The translations under genes were made by a program, and so were the position numbers. The notes under the pieces are model-generated. The model had not been told where the DNA came from and did no database searches. It saw nothing but the letters and a program-made list of their open reading frames with translations. Of a stretch of DNA of 12,290 nt, positions 1 to 5,057 are shown piece by piece (position 1 is the first letter of the stretch; each line of letters starts with the position of its first letter). This stretch comes from Nostoc sp. CHAB 5715 (GTDB lineage: Bacteria > Cyanobacteriota > Cyanobacteriia > Cyanobacteriales > Nostocaceae). The DNA lies in the NCBI RefSeq assembly GCF_020829685.1, contig NZ_JAIVFR010000080.1, positions 1-12,290 of the forward strand, in the 5' to 3' direction.

Positions 1-72
1 GGCTACAAATTCGAGTCTCACAACAATATCTTTCTTTAATTTGGTAGTGACACCAACATGATGCTTGCTCAT
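1..72 (-). CDS. Duplicate 5' part of the CopG-like RHH gene
   Basis: These 72 bases encode the first 24 residues (MSKHHVGVTTKLKKDIVVRL onward) of the ribbon-helix-helix protein found complete at 12041-12235. They are here only because the circle was opened inside the gene with a 127-base overlap; this is not a second gene. Confidence 0.9.
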   Translation of the reverse strand, partial: MSKHHVGVTTKLKKDIVVRLEFVA

Positions 73-101
73 AGTTCACGAGGAAATAATTAATACCCCA
101 A

Positions 102-133
102 TGATAAGTCTATCAGACAGTACGGGTGTACTG
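102..133. promoter_or_regulatory. Candidate operators upstream of the CopG-like gene
   Basis: Two inverted repeats lie just upstream of the RHH start codon at 72: TGATA-agtc-TATCA (102-115) and CAGTAC-gggt-GTACTG (118-133). The second overlaps TACGGGTGTAC (121-131), an 11-mer found again on the other strand at 11909-11919, at the beginning of the rep leader ORF. A shared site at both places fits an RHH repressor acting on its own gene and on rep. Binding is inferred. Confidence 0.5.
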
Positions 134-321
134 TTTATGCACAATCTTAAAGCATGAAATTGCATTTGTGTAGGAATAATTGGAACATCTGCAAAACATT
201 TTGATTTTCTGTAACTTAGTGCGATCGCTCCTTTCGAGGATTTAGAACATCTTTGGTGTATGCAACAATCAATAATTGTTTGCATACACATAAATTAGTA
301 TGTATTGCAAGATGACCTTGC

Positions 322-346
322 AAATGCCAATACTGTATTGGCATTT
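322..346. terminator. Perfect 12-bp-arm hairpin
   Basis: AAATGCCAATAC (322-333) and GTATTGGCATTT (335-346) are perfect inverted arms around one base. On the plus strand the right arm runs into TTTTTGTGG. It could end minus-strand transcription from the 1299-591 operon or be a dyad operator; the tight centre (1-3 unpaired bases) fits protein binding as well as a terminator. Confidence 0.4.
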
Positions 347-502
347 TTGTGGCTAGATTTTTGGCTAATTTTGTGGTCAAAGTTCATAATTTTCACGAAC
401 AATTGTTCCTAAATGTTGGTGAAAAGTTACGATCGCAAGTGCTGGTATATAGATAGAAGCAATTCCCGCAGCGCGATCGCTCCCCCTGTATTGCGAAATG
501 TT

Positions 503-518
503 AACGCCAATTGGCGTT
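503..518. repeat. 16-bp perfect palindrome
   Basis: AACGCCAATTGGCGTT is its own reverse complement. It lies about 73 bp beyond the stop of the minus-strand gene ending at 591. Role unknown; dimeric-protein operator or part of a 3' hairpin are both possible. Confidence 0.4.
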
Positions 519-590
519 TGTGAGTACCTAGAAAATAATACTCAACACGATACTAAAGATTTACCTTTATACGGTGAATTGGTGAATTGG

Positions 591-776
591 TCAAAGTCCA
601 CTGCCCCCATTGCGATCGCGCCCCTTCTCAACCCGCAGCGCGATCGCTCTTAATAAAGAAGCCAAAATCCCCGAAAACATTCGGACAACAAGGTGCTGTG
701 CAAGTTTTGCGGCTTCAGAGTCTGGCAATTGGTCAATAATCTGTATCACGTCTTCGGCTGACCGCGCTGCACTCAC
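591..776 (-). CDS. Small helical protein, third gene of RHH operon
   Basis: A 61-aa protein of unknown function. Its ATG overlaps the stop of the upstream coiled-coil gene in an ATGA (773-776), which is the main reason to believe it is translated. The N-terminal part (residues 1-43) is predicted helical (AEDVIQIIDQLPDSEAAKLA); the last 15 residues are Gly/Arg-rich and probably disordered. A HIP1 site in the coding sequence supplies the Ala-Ile-Ala stretch. No domain is recognised. It is the last gene of a three-gene, overlap-coupled unit behind an RHH protein, which suggests a small plasmid maintenance or regulatory accessory. A toxin or antitoxin role cannot be excluded but nothing in the residues shows it. 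Confidence 0.6.
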   Translation of the reverse strand: MSAARSAEDVIQIIDQLPDSEAAKLAQHLVVRMFSGILASLLRAIALRVEKGRDRNGGSGL

Positions 777-1087
777 TGGCCCTCCTGTTGCCCAAACAAG
801 TATTGAAGAATGCGTTGATTTTCGGTCTGGATTCCCCTAACGACAGCCCGATCCGCTTCTGCGTTTTCAACAAACCGTGTCATCAGTGTTGTTAATTGGT
901 CAAGCCGTTCTTCAGCGTTTAGTTGAGCAACTGCCAGACGGTCAACGTTACTCGTTGCCTGATCCATCCGCTCTACTAGGCGATTAATGGATTCACTGTT
1001 TCTTTCAGCCATCCTTGCCGTTGAAATTAGTAACTCTTTGATGGTTTCCATTTCATCCTCCATCCGGTTTAGGCGCTCTGCGGTCAT
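773..1087 (-). CDS. Coiled-coil protein of a cyanobacterial small family
   Basis: A 104-aa acidic protein with heptad-like Leu/Ile/Met spacing over almost its full length (residues 5-75: RLNRMEDEMETIKELL, SINRLVERMDQATSNVDRL), then a C-terminal segment IQTENQRILQYLFGQQ that I recall as a recurrent ending of small cyanobacterial coiled-coil proteins. There is no signal peptide or membrane segment, so it is expected to be a cytoplasmic oligomer. Both ends overlap neighbours by 4 bp (1084-1087 with the RHH gene, 773-776 with the small helical protein), so its level should follow that of the RHH protein. It may be the RHH protein's oligomerisation partner; that is inference. Molecular function is unknown. 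Confidence 0.75.
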   Translation of the reverse strand: MTAERLNRMEDEMETIKELLISTARMAERNSESINRLVERMDQATSNVDRLAVAQLNAEERLDQLTTLMTRFVENAEADRAVVRGIQTENQRILQYLFGQQEGQ

Positions 1088-1299
1088 GCTGCCCCCTTGC
1101 TTTTCTTAGATAAAGGGGTAGATGGTTTTTGCTTGTCTCTCTCGTTGACAGCTTCAGTAATTAATTTCGCAACAACATAACTGATAGACCTTTCCTCTTC
1201 CTGTGACCACTCTTCCAACTTCCGTTTTACGTCGGGTGAAACGTAAGTGGTTACGCTTTCCATGCCCATATCGTTTATTTCTACTATCTGTTGATTCAT
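1084..1299 (-). CDS. CopG-like ribbon-helix-helix regulator (RHH-1)
   Basis: A 71-aa protein with the RHH pattern: a short beta strand (ESVTTYVSPD, residues 14-23), helix 1 (VKRKLEEWSQEEERS) and helix 2 (ISYVVAKLITEAVNERD), followed by a basic tail ending SKKSKGAA. RHH proteins bind DNA as dimers, the paired strands entering the major groove. The start at 1299 is favoured by the strong Shine-Dalgarno GGAGG four bases before ATG. The stop overlaps the ATG of the coiled-coil gene. The tail resembles that of RHH-2 (SLKKSEGAA), and the promoter regions are also alike, so the two arose by duplication. Likely autoregulated through the dyad at 1332-1351. Confidence 0.85.
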   Translation of the reverse strand: MNQQIVEINDMGMESVTTYVSPDVKRKLEEWSQEEERSISYVVAKLITEAVNERDKQKPSTPLSKKSKGAA

Positions 1300-1331
1300 T
1301 TTACCTCCAGTACATTACGGCTAGCTTTTAT

Positions 1332-1395
1332 GCTGTGCTGTACAGTGCAGCGCAATAATGTGTTATTCTATCATCAACACCCCAAAAACGCGCAA
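1332..1395 (-). promoter_or_regulatory. Promoter and operator of RHH-1
   Basis: On the minus strand a -35-like TTGCGC (1395-1390) and a -10-like TAGAAT (1370-1365) are 19 bp apart, and just downstream lies an imperfect 20-bp dyad GCTGtgCTGTACAGtgCAGC (1332-1351). The same arrangement (TTGGGC, 19 bp, TACAAT, then a dyad) precedes RHH-2. The 19-bp spacer is long for a sigma-70-type promoter; the match between the two copies is the best support. Confidence 0.45.
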
Positions 1396-1454
1396 ACCTT
1401 TATCACACGGGACTTACGGCCAAGTCACCGCGTCAGATTTTTATGTCCTCTCAT
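1386..1454. repeat. Direct repeat, copy A (69 bp)
   Basis: Matches 1777-1844 with scattered substitutions and one 1-bp length difference. It includes a hairpin, ACACGG-GACTT / AAGTC-a-CCGcGT (1405-1433). In copy A one stem pair is A-C on plus-strand RNA but G-U on minus-strand RNA, so the structure is better kept in the minus-strand transcript. The repeat joins the 3' end of RHH-2 to the promoter of RHH-1. Confidence 0.8.
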
Positions 1455-1660
1455 GCTGCCCCTTCGCTTTTTTTGAGTGAGGGGGATTTGTCGAGCTGCT
1501 GGCGTTCCCTAGCAGCTTGACTTAGTAGGTAAGCTGCAAGGTTTGCCAGGGGTCTTTCTTCTCGTTCAGCCCACTCAGAGAGGTACTGAAAAACATCCTC
1601 CGACACGGTGATTGTAATTCTGGGTCGTGCCATTTCAGAACTATTTGCTGTGTATAGCAT
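1451..1660 (-). CDS. CopG-like ribbon-helix-helix regulator (RHH-2)
   Basis: A 69-aa RHH protein: strand MARPRITITVSED (residues 10-22), helix 1 DVFQYLSEWAEREER, helix 2 PLANLAAYLLSQAARERQQ, and a Lys-rich tail SLKKSEGAA like that of RHH-1. The ATG at 1660 is preceded by AGGAGAG at good spacing, whereas the internal ATG at 1633 has no Shine-Dalgarno, so the longer start is preferred although the conserved fold begins at the second Met. The stop still overlaps an ATG (ATGA, 1451-1454), but the reading frame that follows ends after nine codons, so the downstream coupled gene present behind RHH-1 is missing here. Expected role: DNA-binding repressor, probably of its own promoter. Confidence 0.85.
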   Translation of the reverse strand: MLYTANSSEMARPRITITVSEDVFQYLSEWAEREERPLANLAAYLLSQAARERQQLDKSPSLKKSEGAA

Positions 1661-1694
1661 TAATCTTACTCTCCTAGCGTATTGAAGGTTTGCG

Positions 1695-1786
1695 TAGTGC
1701 TGTTAGCACTATCAGAGTAACAAGTTGTGTTTGCACTAATAGCATCAACAGTGCTATTGTATCACCATAACTCAAAAAACGCCCAA
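1695..1786 (-). promoter_or_regulatory. Promoter and operators of RHH-2
   Basis: Minus-strand TTGGGC (1786-1781) and TACAAT (1761-1756) are spaced 19 bp. Downstream are repeated AGTGCT/AGCACT elements, including the perfect dyad TAGTGCT-gtt-AGCACTA (1695-1711) and AATAGC...GCTATT around 1738-1758. These are likely operators of an RHH dimer. Confidence 0.5.
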
Positions 1787-1844
1787 ACCTTTACTACACG
1801 GGACTTATACCAAGTCACCGTGTCAGATTTTCATACCCACTCAT
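1777..1844. repeat. Direct repeat, copy B (68 bp)
   Basis: Second copy of 1386-1454. Its hairpin (1796-1823) pairs ACACGGGACTT with AAGTCaCCGTGT: 11 bp with a single bulged base. It sits between the divergent RHH-2 gene and the plus-strand gene starting at 1860, so it may act on both. Confidence 0.8.
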
Positions 1845-1859
1845 CACTAAAACAACTTT

Positions 1860-2222
1860 ATGGAAGCCACAGACACCGCAAAGAATAACGGTATTAGCCA
1901 ACAAAGCAACAGCAACGGAGCCAACAAACAACCCCAAGACAAGGCAAAGAAAGCCCGTAAACTCGTGGGCATCCCTACGGGCGCAGTGCTTTCATCCATG
2001 ACCAACGTGTTTTACACCGCTCACGTTGCCAAAGACCCTGTTAACTGGGATGCCATTGAAAACTATCAGCCGTTCTCACCCGCCGCCGATGGTTCCCGAT
2101 TAATGATCAAAGTTTCAAAAACCAAAGCCGTTGACCTACGCACCCGCAAGAGTTCACCTGTCGGGTATGGCCAAGCGTACCCAGTCGATTTGTCAACCAC
2201 TCCCAGCAAGCCAGATTTTTAG
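1860..2222 (+). CDS. Hypothetical protein with disordered N-terminus
   Basis: A 120-aa protein of unknown function. Residues 1-35 are Asn/Gln/Lys-rich and probably disordered, ending in a basic patch (KAKKARK); the remainder (residues 36-90) alternates hydrophobic and small residues and could fold (LVGIPTGAVLSSMTNVFYTAHVAKDPVNWDAI, with a likely short globular part); the C-terminus is Pro/Ser-rich. No Shine-Dalgarno is seen before the ATG. No signal peptide. It is the first of six plus-strand genes leading to the membrane ATPase. The basic stretch could touch nucleic acid, but this is a guess. Composition and the length of the open frame support real coding. Confidence 0.65.
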   Translation: MEATDTAKNNGISQQSNSNGANKQPQDKAKKARKLVGIPTGAVLSSMTNVFYTAHVAKDPVNWDAIENYQPFSPAADGSRLMIKVSKTKAVDLRTRKSSPVGYGQAYPVDLSTTPSKPDF

Positions 2223-2312
2223 AACTGCCCCAAAATGCAAAGCGATCGCCCAACTGCCAGGGAGTGCGATCGCCCTTGGTAGTCTCCGCATTTGAAAACC
2301 ACAAAGAAAATT
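2223..2312. other. Short spacer with two HIP1 sites
   Basis: AGCGATCGCC (from about 2241) and TGCGATCGCC (from about 2266) flank a short segment; neighbouring bases allow a weak hairpin. No promoter is clear. Confidence 0.4.
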
Positions 2313-2543
2313 ATGAACCATCCAGAATATCCAAGCAATGAAATCCACAAAGCTGGATTCCCAGAGGGACAGCTATTGGGGAATGGGGCCAGCACTGAAG
2401 AGTGTGCTGAAATTTCTGCTGCATACCTTCAGGGCAAGCCACTGCCCACAAGCGAGAACGAGACGATAAACCGAATATCGGAACGGCTTACCCAAACTAG
2501 CGGCTATGGCTTGTACAGTGAGGGACAACCCGATGCAAAGTAG
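2313..2543 (+). CDS. Small hypothetical protein
   Basis: A 76-aa acidic protein beginning MNHPEYPSNEIHKAGFPEGQ. An in-frame TTG at 2292 would add seven residues (MKTTKKI), but neither start has a clear Shine-Dalgarno; ATG is preferred. The middle part (ASTEECAEISAAYLQGKPLP) and the C-terminal part (INRISERLTQTSGYGL) look helical. No domain is recognised, no membrane segment. Its 3' end overlaps the next gene by 11 bp, so the two are probably co-translated. Confidence 0.55.
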   Translation: MNHPEYPSNEIHKAGFPEGQLLGNGASTEECAEISAAYLQGKPLPTSENETINRISERLTQTSGYGLYSEGQPDAK

Positions 2544-2739
2544 CAGTTTACCGCCTGAATGGTACGAAGCCGCTGCTGAGTTAGCAGCCCAAGAACTTGA
2601 TTTTGATTTGCACTTAGCTGCGTGTGAATCGGAAATCAAGTATGGAATCAGCGCCAGCTTGGAACCAATGCCTCAACCAGATCCACAGCCGCTTAATAAC
2701 TCGGTTTATAACTTCAACGCGATTCTAGACGCAGATTAA
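2533..2739 (+). CDS. Small acidic hypothetical protein
   Basis: A 68-aa protein starting MQSSSLPPEWYEAAAELAAQ. The ATG at 2533 is chosen because GAGGGA lies upstream at suitable spacing; an upstream in-frame ATG at 2506 lacks one. The N-terminal half forms a predicted acidic amphipathic helix with Trp-Tyr at its start; the C-terminal half is Pro/Asn-rich. Function unknown. It overlaps the preceding gene by 11 bp and is followed by the hairpin at 2747-2765. Confidence 0.6.
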   Translation: MQSSSLPPEWYEAAAELAAQELDFDLHLAACESEIKYGISASLEPMPQPDPQPLNNSVYNFNAILDAD

Positions 2740-2746
2740 CCATCAA

Positions 2747-2765
2747 GCCCCCTTTTACCGGGGGC
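2747..2765 (+). terminator. GC-rich hairpin before the membrane genes
   Basis: GCCCCC (2747-2752) and GGGGGC (2760-2765) form a 6-bp stem with loop TTTTACC; GTTTT follows only after five bases. It ends 10 bp before the next ATG, so it may partly terminate transcription or limit access to that start. Confidence 0.5.
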
Positions 2766-2775
2766 CTCAAGTTTT

Positions 2776-2961
2776 ATGAAAAGTGAAAACAATTTAACTT
2801 GGCTGCTGATTGCAGTATCAGCAGTAGGTTTCACATTTTGGTATCAAGAGCAGTCAAGCGACCATCAAACCAGTATTCAGCAGTTGCAGAAAGATTTGAG
2901 TAACTGCCAGTCAGATTTCAAATCATTCAAAGATGGAGTGACCTATGGCAGAGGTAGATAA
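2776..2961 (+). CDS. Small single-pass membrane protein with coiled coil
   Basis: A 61-aa protein: short charged N-terminus, one membrane helix at residues 7-23 (LTWLLIAVSAVGFTFWY), then a heptad-like segment at 28-52 (SIQQLQKDLSNCQSDFKSF). The size and layout resemble phage Rz-like or small secretion-accessory proteins, but no family is recognised. It overlaps the following membrane protein gene by 17 bp and precedes the ATPase, suggesting that these three products work together at the inner membrane. Cys44 could allow a disulfide dimer. Confidence 0.6.
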   Translation: MKSENNLTWLLIAVSAVGFTFWYQEQSSDHQTSIQQLQKDLSNCQSDFKSFKDGVTYGRGR

Positions 2962-3322
2962 TCAGCAGAAAATCACAGTTGAAATTCCAAGCGTTCGCGG
3001 CAATTTCGCCCCACTCTCCACTACACCCCAACAAACCAGCAGATTAGACCTTTTTCGACGTGGTTGGGTGGACGCGATCGCACTACCGGACAATTTACCG
3101 GACTTGGCTTTTCACCTTGCGGCACACATAACGATTCCCGCGCTGTTTAGCAGCTGCTGGGTAAGTCTGCCAATGCCATCATTTCTCCGGCTCTTAGTGT
3201 TGGGAGTGCTAGCCGTGGCTGGTGCAGTTCTCTGTTATTTACGGGATCTGCTGCCAGAGGTGGATAAAGTACTGCTATTCCGTGTGGGGTTAGTGGCGTT
3301 GGGGGTGTTGCTCGGACTATGA
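2945..3322 (+). CDS. Multi-pass membrane protein coupled to the ATPase
   Basis: A 125-aa protein. Residues 1-50 are soluble with a basic RLDLFRRG motif; then three probable membrane segments at about 55-75, 80-99 and 109-125, the last ending at the C-terminus. GGAG lies seven bases before the ATG. The stop overlaps the start of the ATPase gene (ATGA, 3319-3322), a sign of fixed stoichiometry. By position it is a candidate membrane anchor or channel partner for the ATPase, as small integral membrane proteins often are beside conjugation or translocation ATPases. No named family is recognised. A HIP1 site lies in the coding region (around 3073). Confidence 0.7.
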   Translation: MAEVDNQQKITVEIPSVRGNFAPLSTTPQQTSRLDLFRRGWVDAIALPDNLPDLAFHLAAHITIPALFSSCWVSLPMPSFLRLLVLGVLAVAGAVLCYLRDLLPEVDKVLLFRVGLVALGVLLGL

Positions 3323-4572
3323 CCGAATTGCACCCGTCACAGCTGCATCAACACCTACAAATGTACGCCCGTGCCAAGTGGTCATCCTGGGGAAGTTTAG
3401 CCATTTGCCTTGGGTTGCTGTCTTTAGGGGTTTCCTCAGACAAGAGCGTCAAACAGTTTAAGACGTGGTTACTTGGGGCATCAGTCGCCACACTGGAGGT
3501 AGGACGACGGCAACGCCACACAGCAAAATTACTGCAAGAATCGCTCTTAGATATCGACCGGGTATCCCGCCTAAACTTTCAATCCTGGATGAATAAGCAA
3601 ACCCAACCCACGGCACAGTTAGCTGTCACAGTCAACCCAATCAATCCCAATTGGCAGCCGGAAAACCTAATTACAGACCCGGTAGAGTACCTCAACCGAG
3701 TTCAGAAACACGTTGCGCTGGTTGGCGGGACTGGGGACGGGAAATCAACCCAAGCTCAGTACTTCTCAACCCGCATTGGCGGTCAGGTCGTCGTTTATGA
3801 CGTTGACTCAGCCAAGGGTGATTGGGCATGGGTGGAACCTGACAACCTCATCGGTGATGGGGGATTGCCGGAAGTAAACAAGGCTATGGGTCTTGCGCTC
3901 GACCACCTTGAAAAGATGCGAGTGTACCGAAAGACAGTATCTAAGGACGTTCCCCAAGAGTTTGCACGGTTCTACATCGCTGAAGAGTTCCCGGTGCTTG
4001 CTGACTGCGACAATGCCCCCGAATGGATCAGGCAACACGCTAAGGTAGGACGCAAGCGCAAGCAATTCATCATGGTTCTAGCGCAGAATGACACCGCGTC
4101 TAACTTTGCACTTGAAGGTGACGCTGATATCCTAGACACTTGCTTTGTGCGTATCCGGCTAGGGAAAAAAGCACAGGACTACGCTCGAACTGCTCTCAAG
4201 TCTCCCCAATTAGAGCAATGGCTAAAAACTGGGGGGAAGAAACGGTTTATGGTCGATGATTGCCCCTGTGAATTGGACTTAAGCACTTGGGGCATGGGTG
4301 CGATGCAAGAGCCACCTAGTCCCAATGACAGCACCAACGACACCCCAACCACGTCACAGCAACCCCTCAATGAATACGAGCAAGCTATCCTCACCTGGGG
4401 TCAATCCCACGCGGGGGAACTACTCAAAGCCAGGACGCTGCAACAGTCCACCCGTCTATTCGCCGACATGAGTGCTGAGGATATCCGCATTATGTTTCGA
4501 GCAATGGCTGATCGGGGTCTGGGAGAAGTGGACGGGGTGAGCGATCGCCTTGGTTGGAAGTGGTCTTCGTAA
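3319..4572 (+). CDS. Membrane-anchored FtsK/VirD4/TraB-like P-loop ATPase
   Basis: A 417-aa protein. Residues 24-40 and 48-62 are hydrophobic and probably form a membrane hairpin. The Walker A motif is GGTGDGKST (136-144, Lys142). A likely Walker B is RFYIAEEF (217-224), with Glu222-Glu223 where DE is usual. FIMVLAQND (250-258) matches the sensor region of the HerA/FtsK/VirD4 group, in which a hydrophobic strand ends in a polar Gln/Asn. Residues 330-350 are a Pro/Ser/Thr linker, and residues 350-417 have the size and pattern of a winged helix (EQAILTWGQ, MSAEDIRIMFRAMADRG, then GEVDG...LGWKW). The family pumps DNA through membranes or along DNA. The gene is coupled to the membrane protein upstream, and TGTCTACA-type repeats begin 23 bp downstream. 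Likely a plasmid DNA translocase for transfer or segregation; no relaxase is seen nearby. The ATPase class is well supported, the exact role is not. Confidence 0.8.
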   Translation: MTELHPSQLHQHLQMYARAKWSSWGSLAICLGLLSLGVSSDKSVKQFKTWLLGASVATLEVGRRQRHTAKLLQESLLDIDRVSRLNFQSWMNKQTQPTAQLAVTVNPINPNWQPENLITDPVEYLNRVQKHVALVGGTGDGKSTQAQYFSTRIGGQVVVYDVDSAKGDWAWVEPDNLIGDGGLPEVNKAMGLALDHLEKMRVYRKTVSKDVPQEFARFYIAEEFPVLADCDNAPEWIRQHAKVGRKRKQFIMVLAQNDTASNFALEGDADILDTCFVRIRLGKKAQDYARTALKSPQLEQWLKTGGKKRFMVDDCPCELDLSTWGMGAMQEPPSPNDSTNDTPTTSQQPLNEYEQAILTWGQSHAGELLKARTLQQSTRLFADMSAEDIRIMFRAMADRGLGEVDGVSDRLGWKWSS

Positions 4573-4594
4573 GTGTAGGCAACCGTCCACACTT

Positions 4595-4613
4595 CGTCTA
4601 CAACGTGTCTACA
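4595..4613 (+). repeat. Two TGTCTACA-type octamers 11 bp apart
   Basis: CGTCTACA at 4595-4602 and TGTCTACA at 4606-4613, on the same strand, start-to-start distance 11 bp, that is one helical turn. Confidence 0.7.
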
Positions 4614-4653
4614 GAAAAGCAAATCCATTGTATGTGTGAGGTTAGCGCAATTC

Positions 4654-4697
4654 TTTGCCGAGTATAGACCGAGTTTTTGCCGAGTATAGACCGAGTG
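4654..4697 (+). repeat. Two tandem 22-bp iteron-like repeats
   Basis: TTTGCCGAGTATAGACCGAG plus T occurs at 4654-4674 and again, identical, at 4676-4696, giving an exact 22-bp period (two helical turns). This is the period of classical plasmid iterons. A fragment, TTTGCCGAG, recurs at 4961-4969. AT-rich DNA follows. Confidence 0.75.
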
Positions 4698-4724
4698 TAT
4701 ATCCCCTATCCTCACGCTATATCC

Positions 4725-4751
4725 TGTCTACAATGTCTACAATGTCTACAA
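4725..4751 (+). repeat. Three tandem 9-mers TGTCTACAA
   Basis: TGTCTACAA is perfectly repeated at 4725-4733, 4734-4742 and 4743-4751. The 9-bp phase of GTCTAC recurs at five other places on the plasmid (5206/5215, 8744/8753, 8980/8989, 9395/9404, 9631/9640). Confidence 0.85.
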
Positions 4752-4764
4752 CCAGTCAGGGAGG

Positions 4765-4801
4765 GGCGTAGACGCCGAAAAACCCACTGAGAGCGGGTTT
4801 T
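4765..4801. terminator. Palindrome and terminator-like hairpin
   Basis: GGCGTAGACGCC (4765-4776) is an interrupted palindrome that contains GTAGAC. It is followed by AAAACCC (4779-4785) and GGGTTTT (4795-4801), a 7-bp stem with a 9-base loop. This could end transcription of the ATPase gene from the left, or serve the opposite strand, where the stem runs into TTTTT. Confidence 0.45.
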
Positions 4802-4804
4802 GGG

Positions 4805-4882
4805 CAACTGTAGACGCCACCAGTGAACCCACCAAAAACGCCCAAAAACCTGATTTTCAAGGCTTTTGGGCGTCTACAGTTG
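4805..4882. repeat. 14-bp inverted repeat ending in GTAGAC/GTCTAC
   Basis: CAACTGTAGACGCC (4805-4818) and GGCGTCTACAGTTG (4869-4882) are perfect inverted copies 50 bp apart. The inner part holds the terminator hairpin 4838-4873. Each arm carries one GTCTAC-class motif, so the two sites are exactly mirrored. Confidence 0.7.
4834..4873 (-). terminator. Intrinsic terminator of the RHH/coiled-coil gene
   Basis: Read on the minus strand, ACGCCCAAAA and TTTTGGGCGT (4864-4873 and 4838-4847) form a 10-bp stem, with an inner CCT/AGG pairing, and the stem is followed by a short T-run (4837-4834). It lies 18 bp beyond the stop at 4892 of the frameshifted gene, as expected if the full-length gene really ends there. 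Confidence 0.7.
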
Positions 4883-4891
4883 AGCTATAGC

Positions 4892-5057
4892 CTACTTCTC
4901 CAATTCCTTGATAAAAGCCTCTATTGCCTTCCCCGATGCCGATTGCTTGCCCATTTTCAGTTTGCCGAGAGTGCGATCGCGAATTTCTTGATAGTCTGGA
5001 ATTACCTTTTTTTCTTCCCGCCTGAGAGATTGATTCTCTTCTCTCAGGCGCTCAATT
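4892..5057 (-). pseudogene. Out-of-frame C-terminal half of the RHH/coiled-coil gene
   Basis: In the -1 frame relative to the gene at 5361-5044, an open stretch continues from the G5 run to a TAG at 4892-4894. It encodes IERLREENQSLRREEKK, a continuation of the coiled coil, then YQEIRDRTLGKLKMGKQS and a helical end AIEAFIKELEK. The composition is typical of a protein and the segment has no plausible start codon of its own (a TGA precedes it in frame). With one extra G the whole gene would code for 156 aa. It is therefore the displaced 3' half of that gene, reached either by ribosomal slippage on GGGGG or lost through a 1-bp deletion or read error. Confidence 0.75.

Larger units (their letters stand above)
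73..590. other. Gene-free stretch with several palindromes
   Basis: No convincing gene is seen. The stretch lies between the 3' end of the minus-strand operon 1299-591 and the start of the minus-strand RHH gene at 72, so it should hold the terminator of the first and the promoter of the second. It contains two HIP1 sites (near 221 and 473), a near-perfect hairpin at 322-346, a 12-bp palindrome GAACAATTGTTC at 397-408 (also found inside the palindrome at 5728-5749), a 16-bp palindrome at 503-518, and the operator-like repeats at 102-133. Confidence 0.6.
4573..4891. other. Repeat-rich non-coding region, candidate origin or cis-transfer site
   Basis: About 320 bp with no gene, between the convergent ends of the ATPase and the frameshifted RHH gene. 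It holds eight GTCTAC/GTAGAC motifs, two 22-bp tandem repeats, three tandem 9-mers, an AT-rich stretch (4697-4724) between them, and several strong hairpins. The combination of iteron-like repeats next to AT-rich DNA fits a replication origin; repeats beside a translocase gene fit a clt-like or centromere site. Confidence 0.6.

Noticed and set aside
76..291. 71-codon open frame on the minus strand ending 3 bp before the RHH start
   Set aside because: No Shine-Dalgarno, no recognisable pattern, Cys/His/Ile-rich composition unlike the neighbours, and it covers the inverted repeats expected to be the RHH promoter.
1084..1660. Toxin-antitoxin operons headed by the RHH proteins
   Set aside because: RHH antitoxins are common, but the genes after RHH-1 (coiled coil and small helical protein) do not resemble RelE/ParE, PIN, Doc or HigB toxins, and RHH-2 has no partner.
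2776..4572. Full conjugation (type IV secretion) operon
   Set aside because: Only one ATPase and two small membrane proteins are present; no VirB4, VirB6/8/9/10-like gene and no relaxase are visible on the circle.
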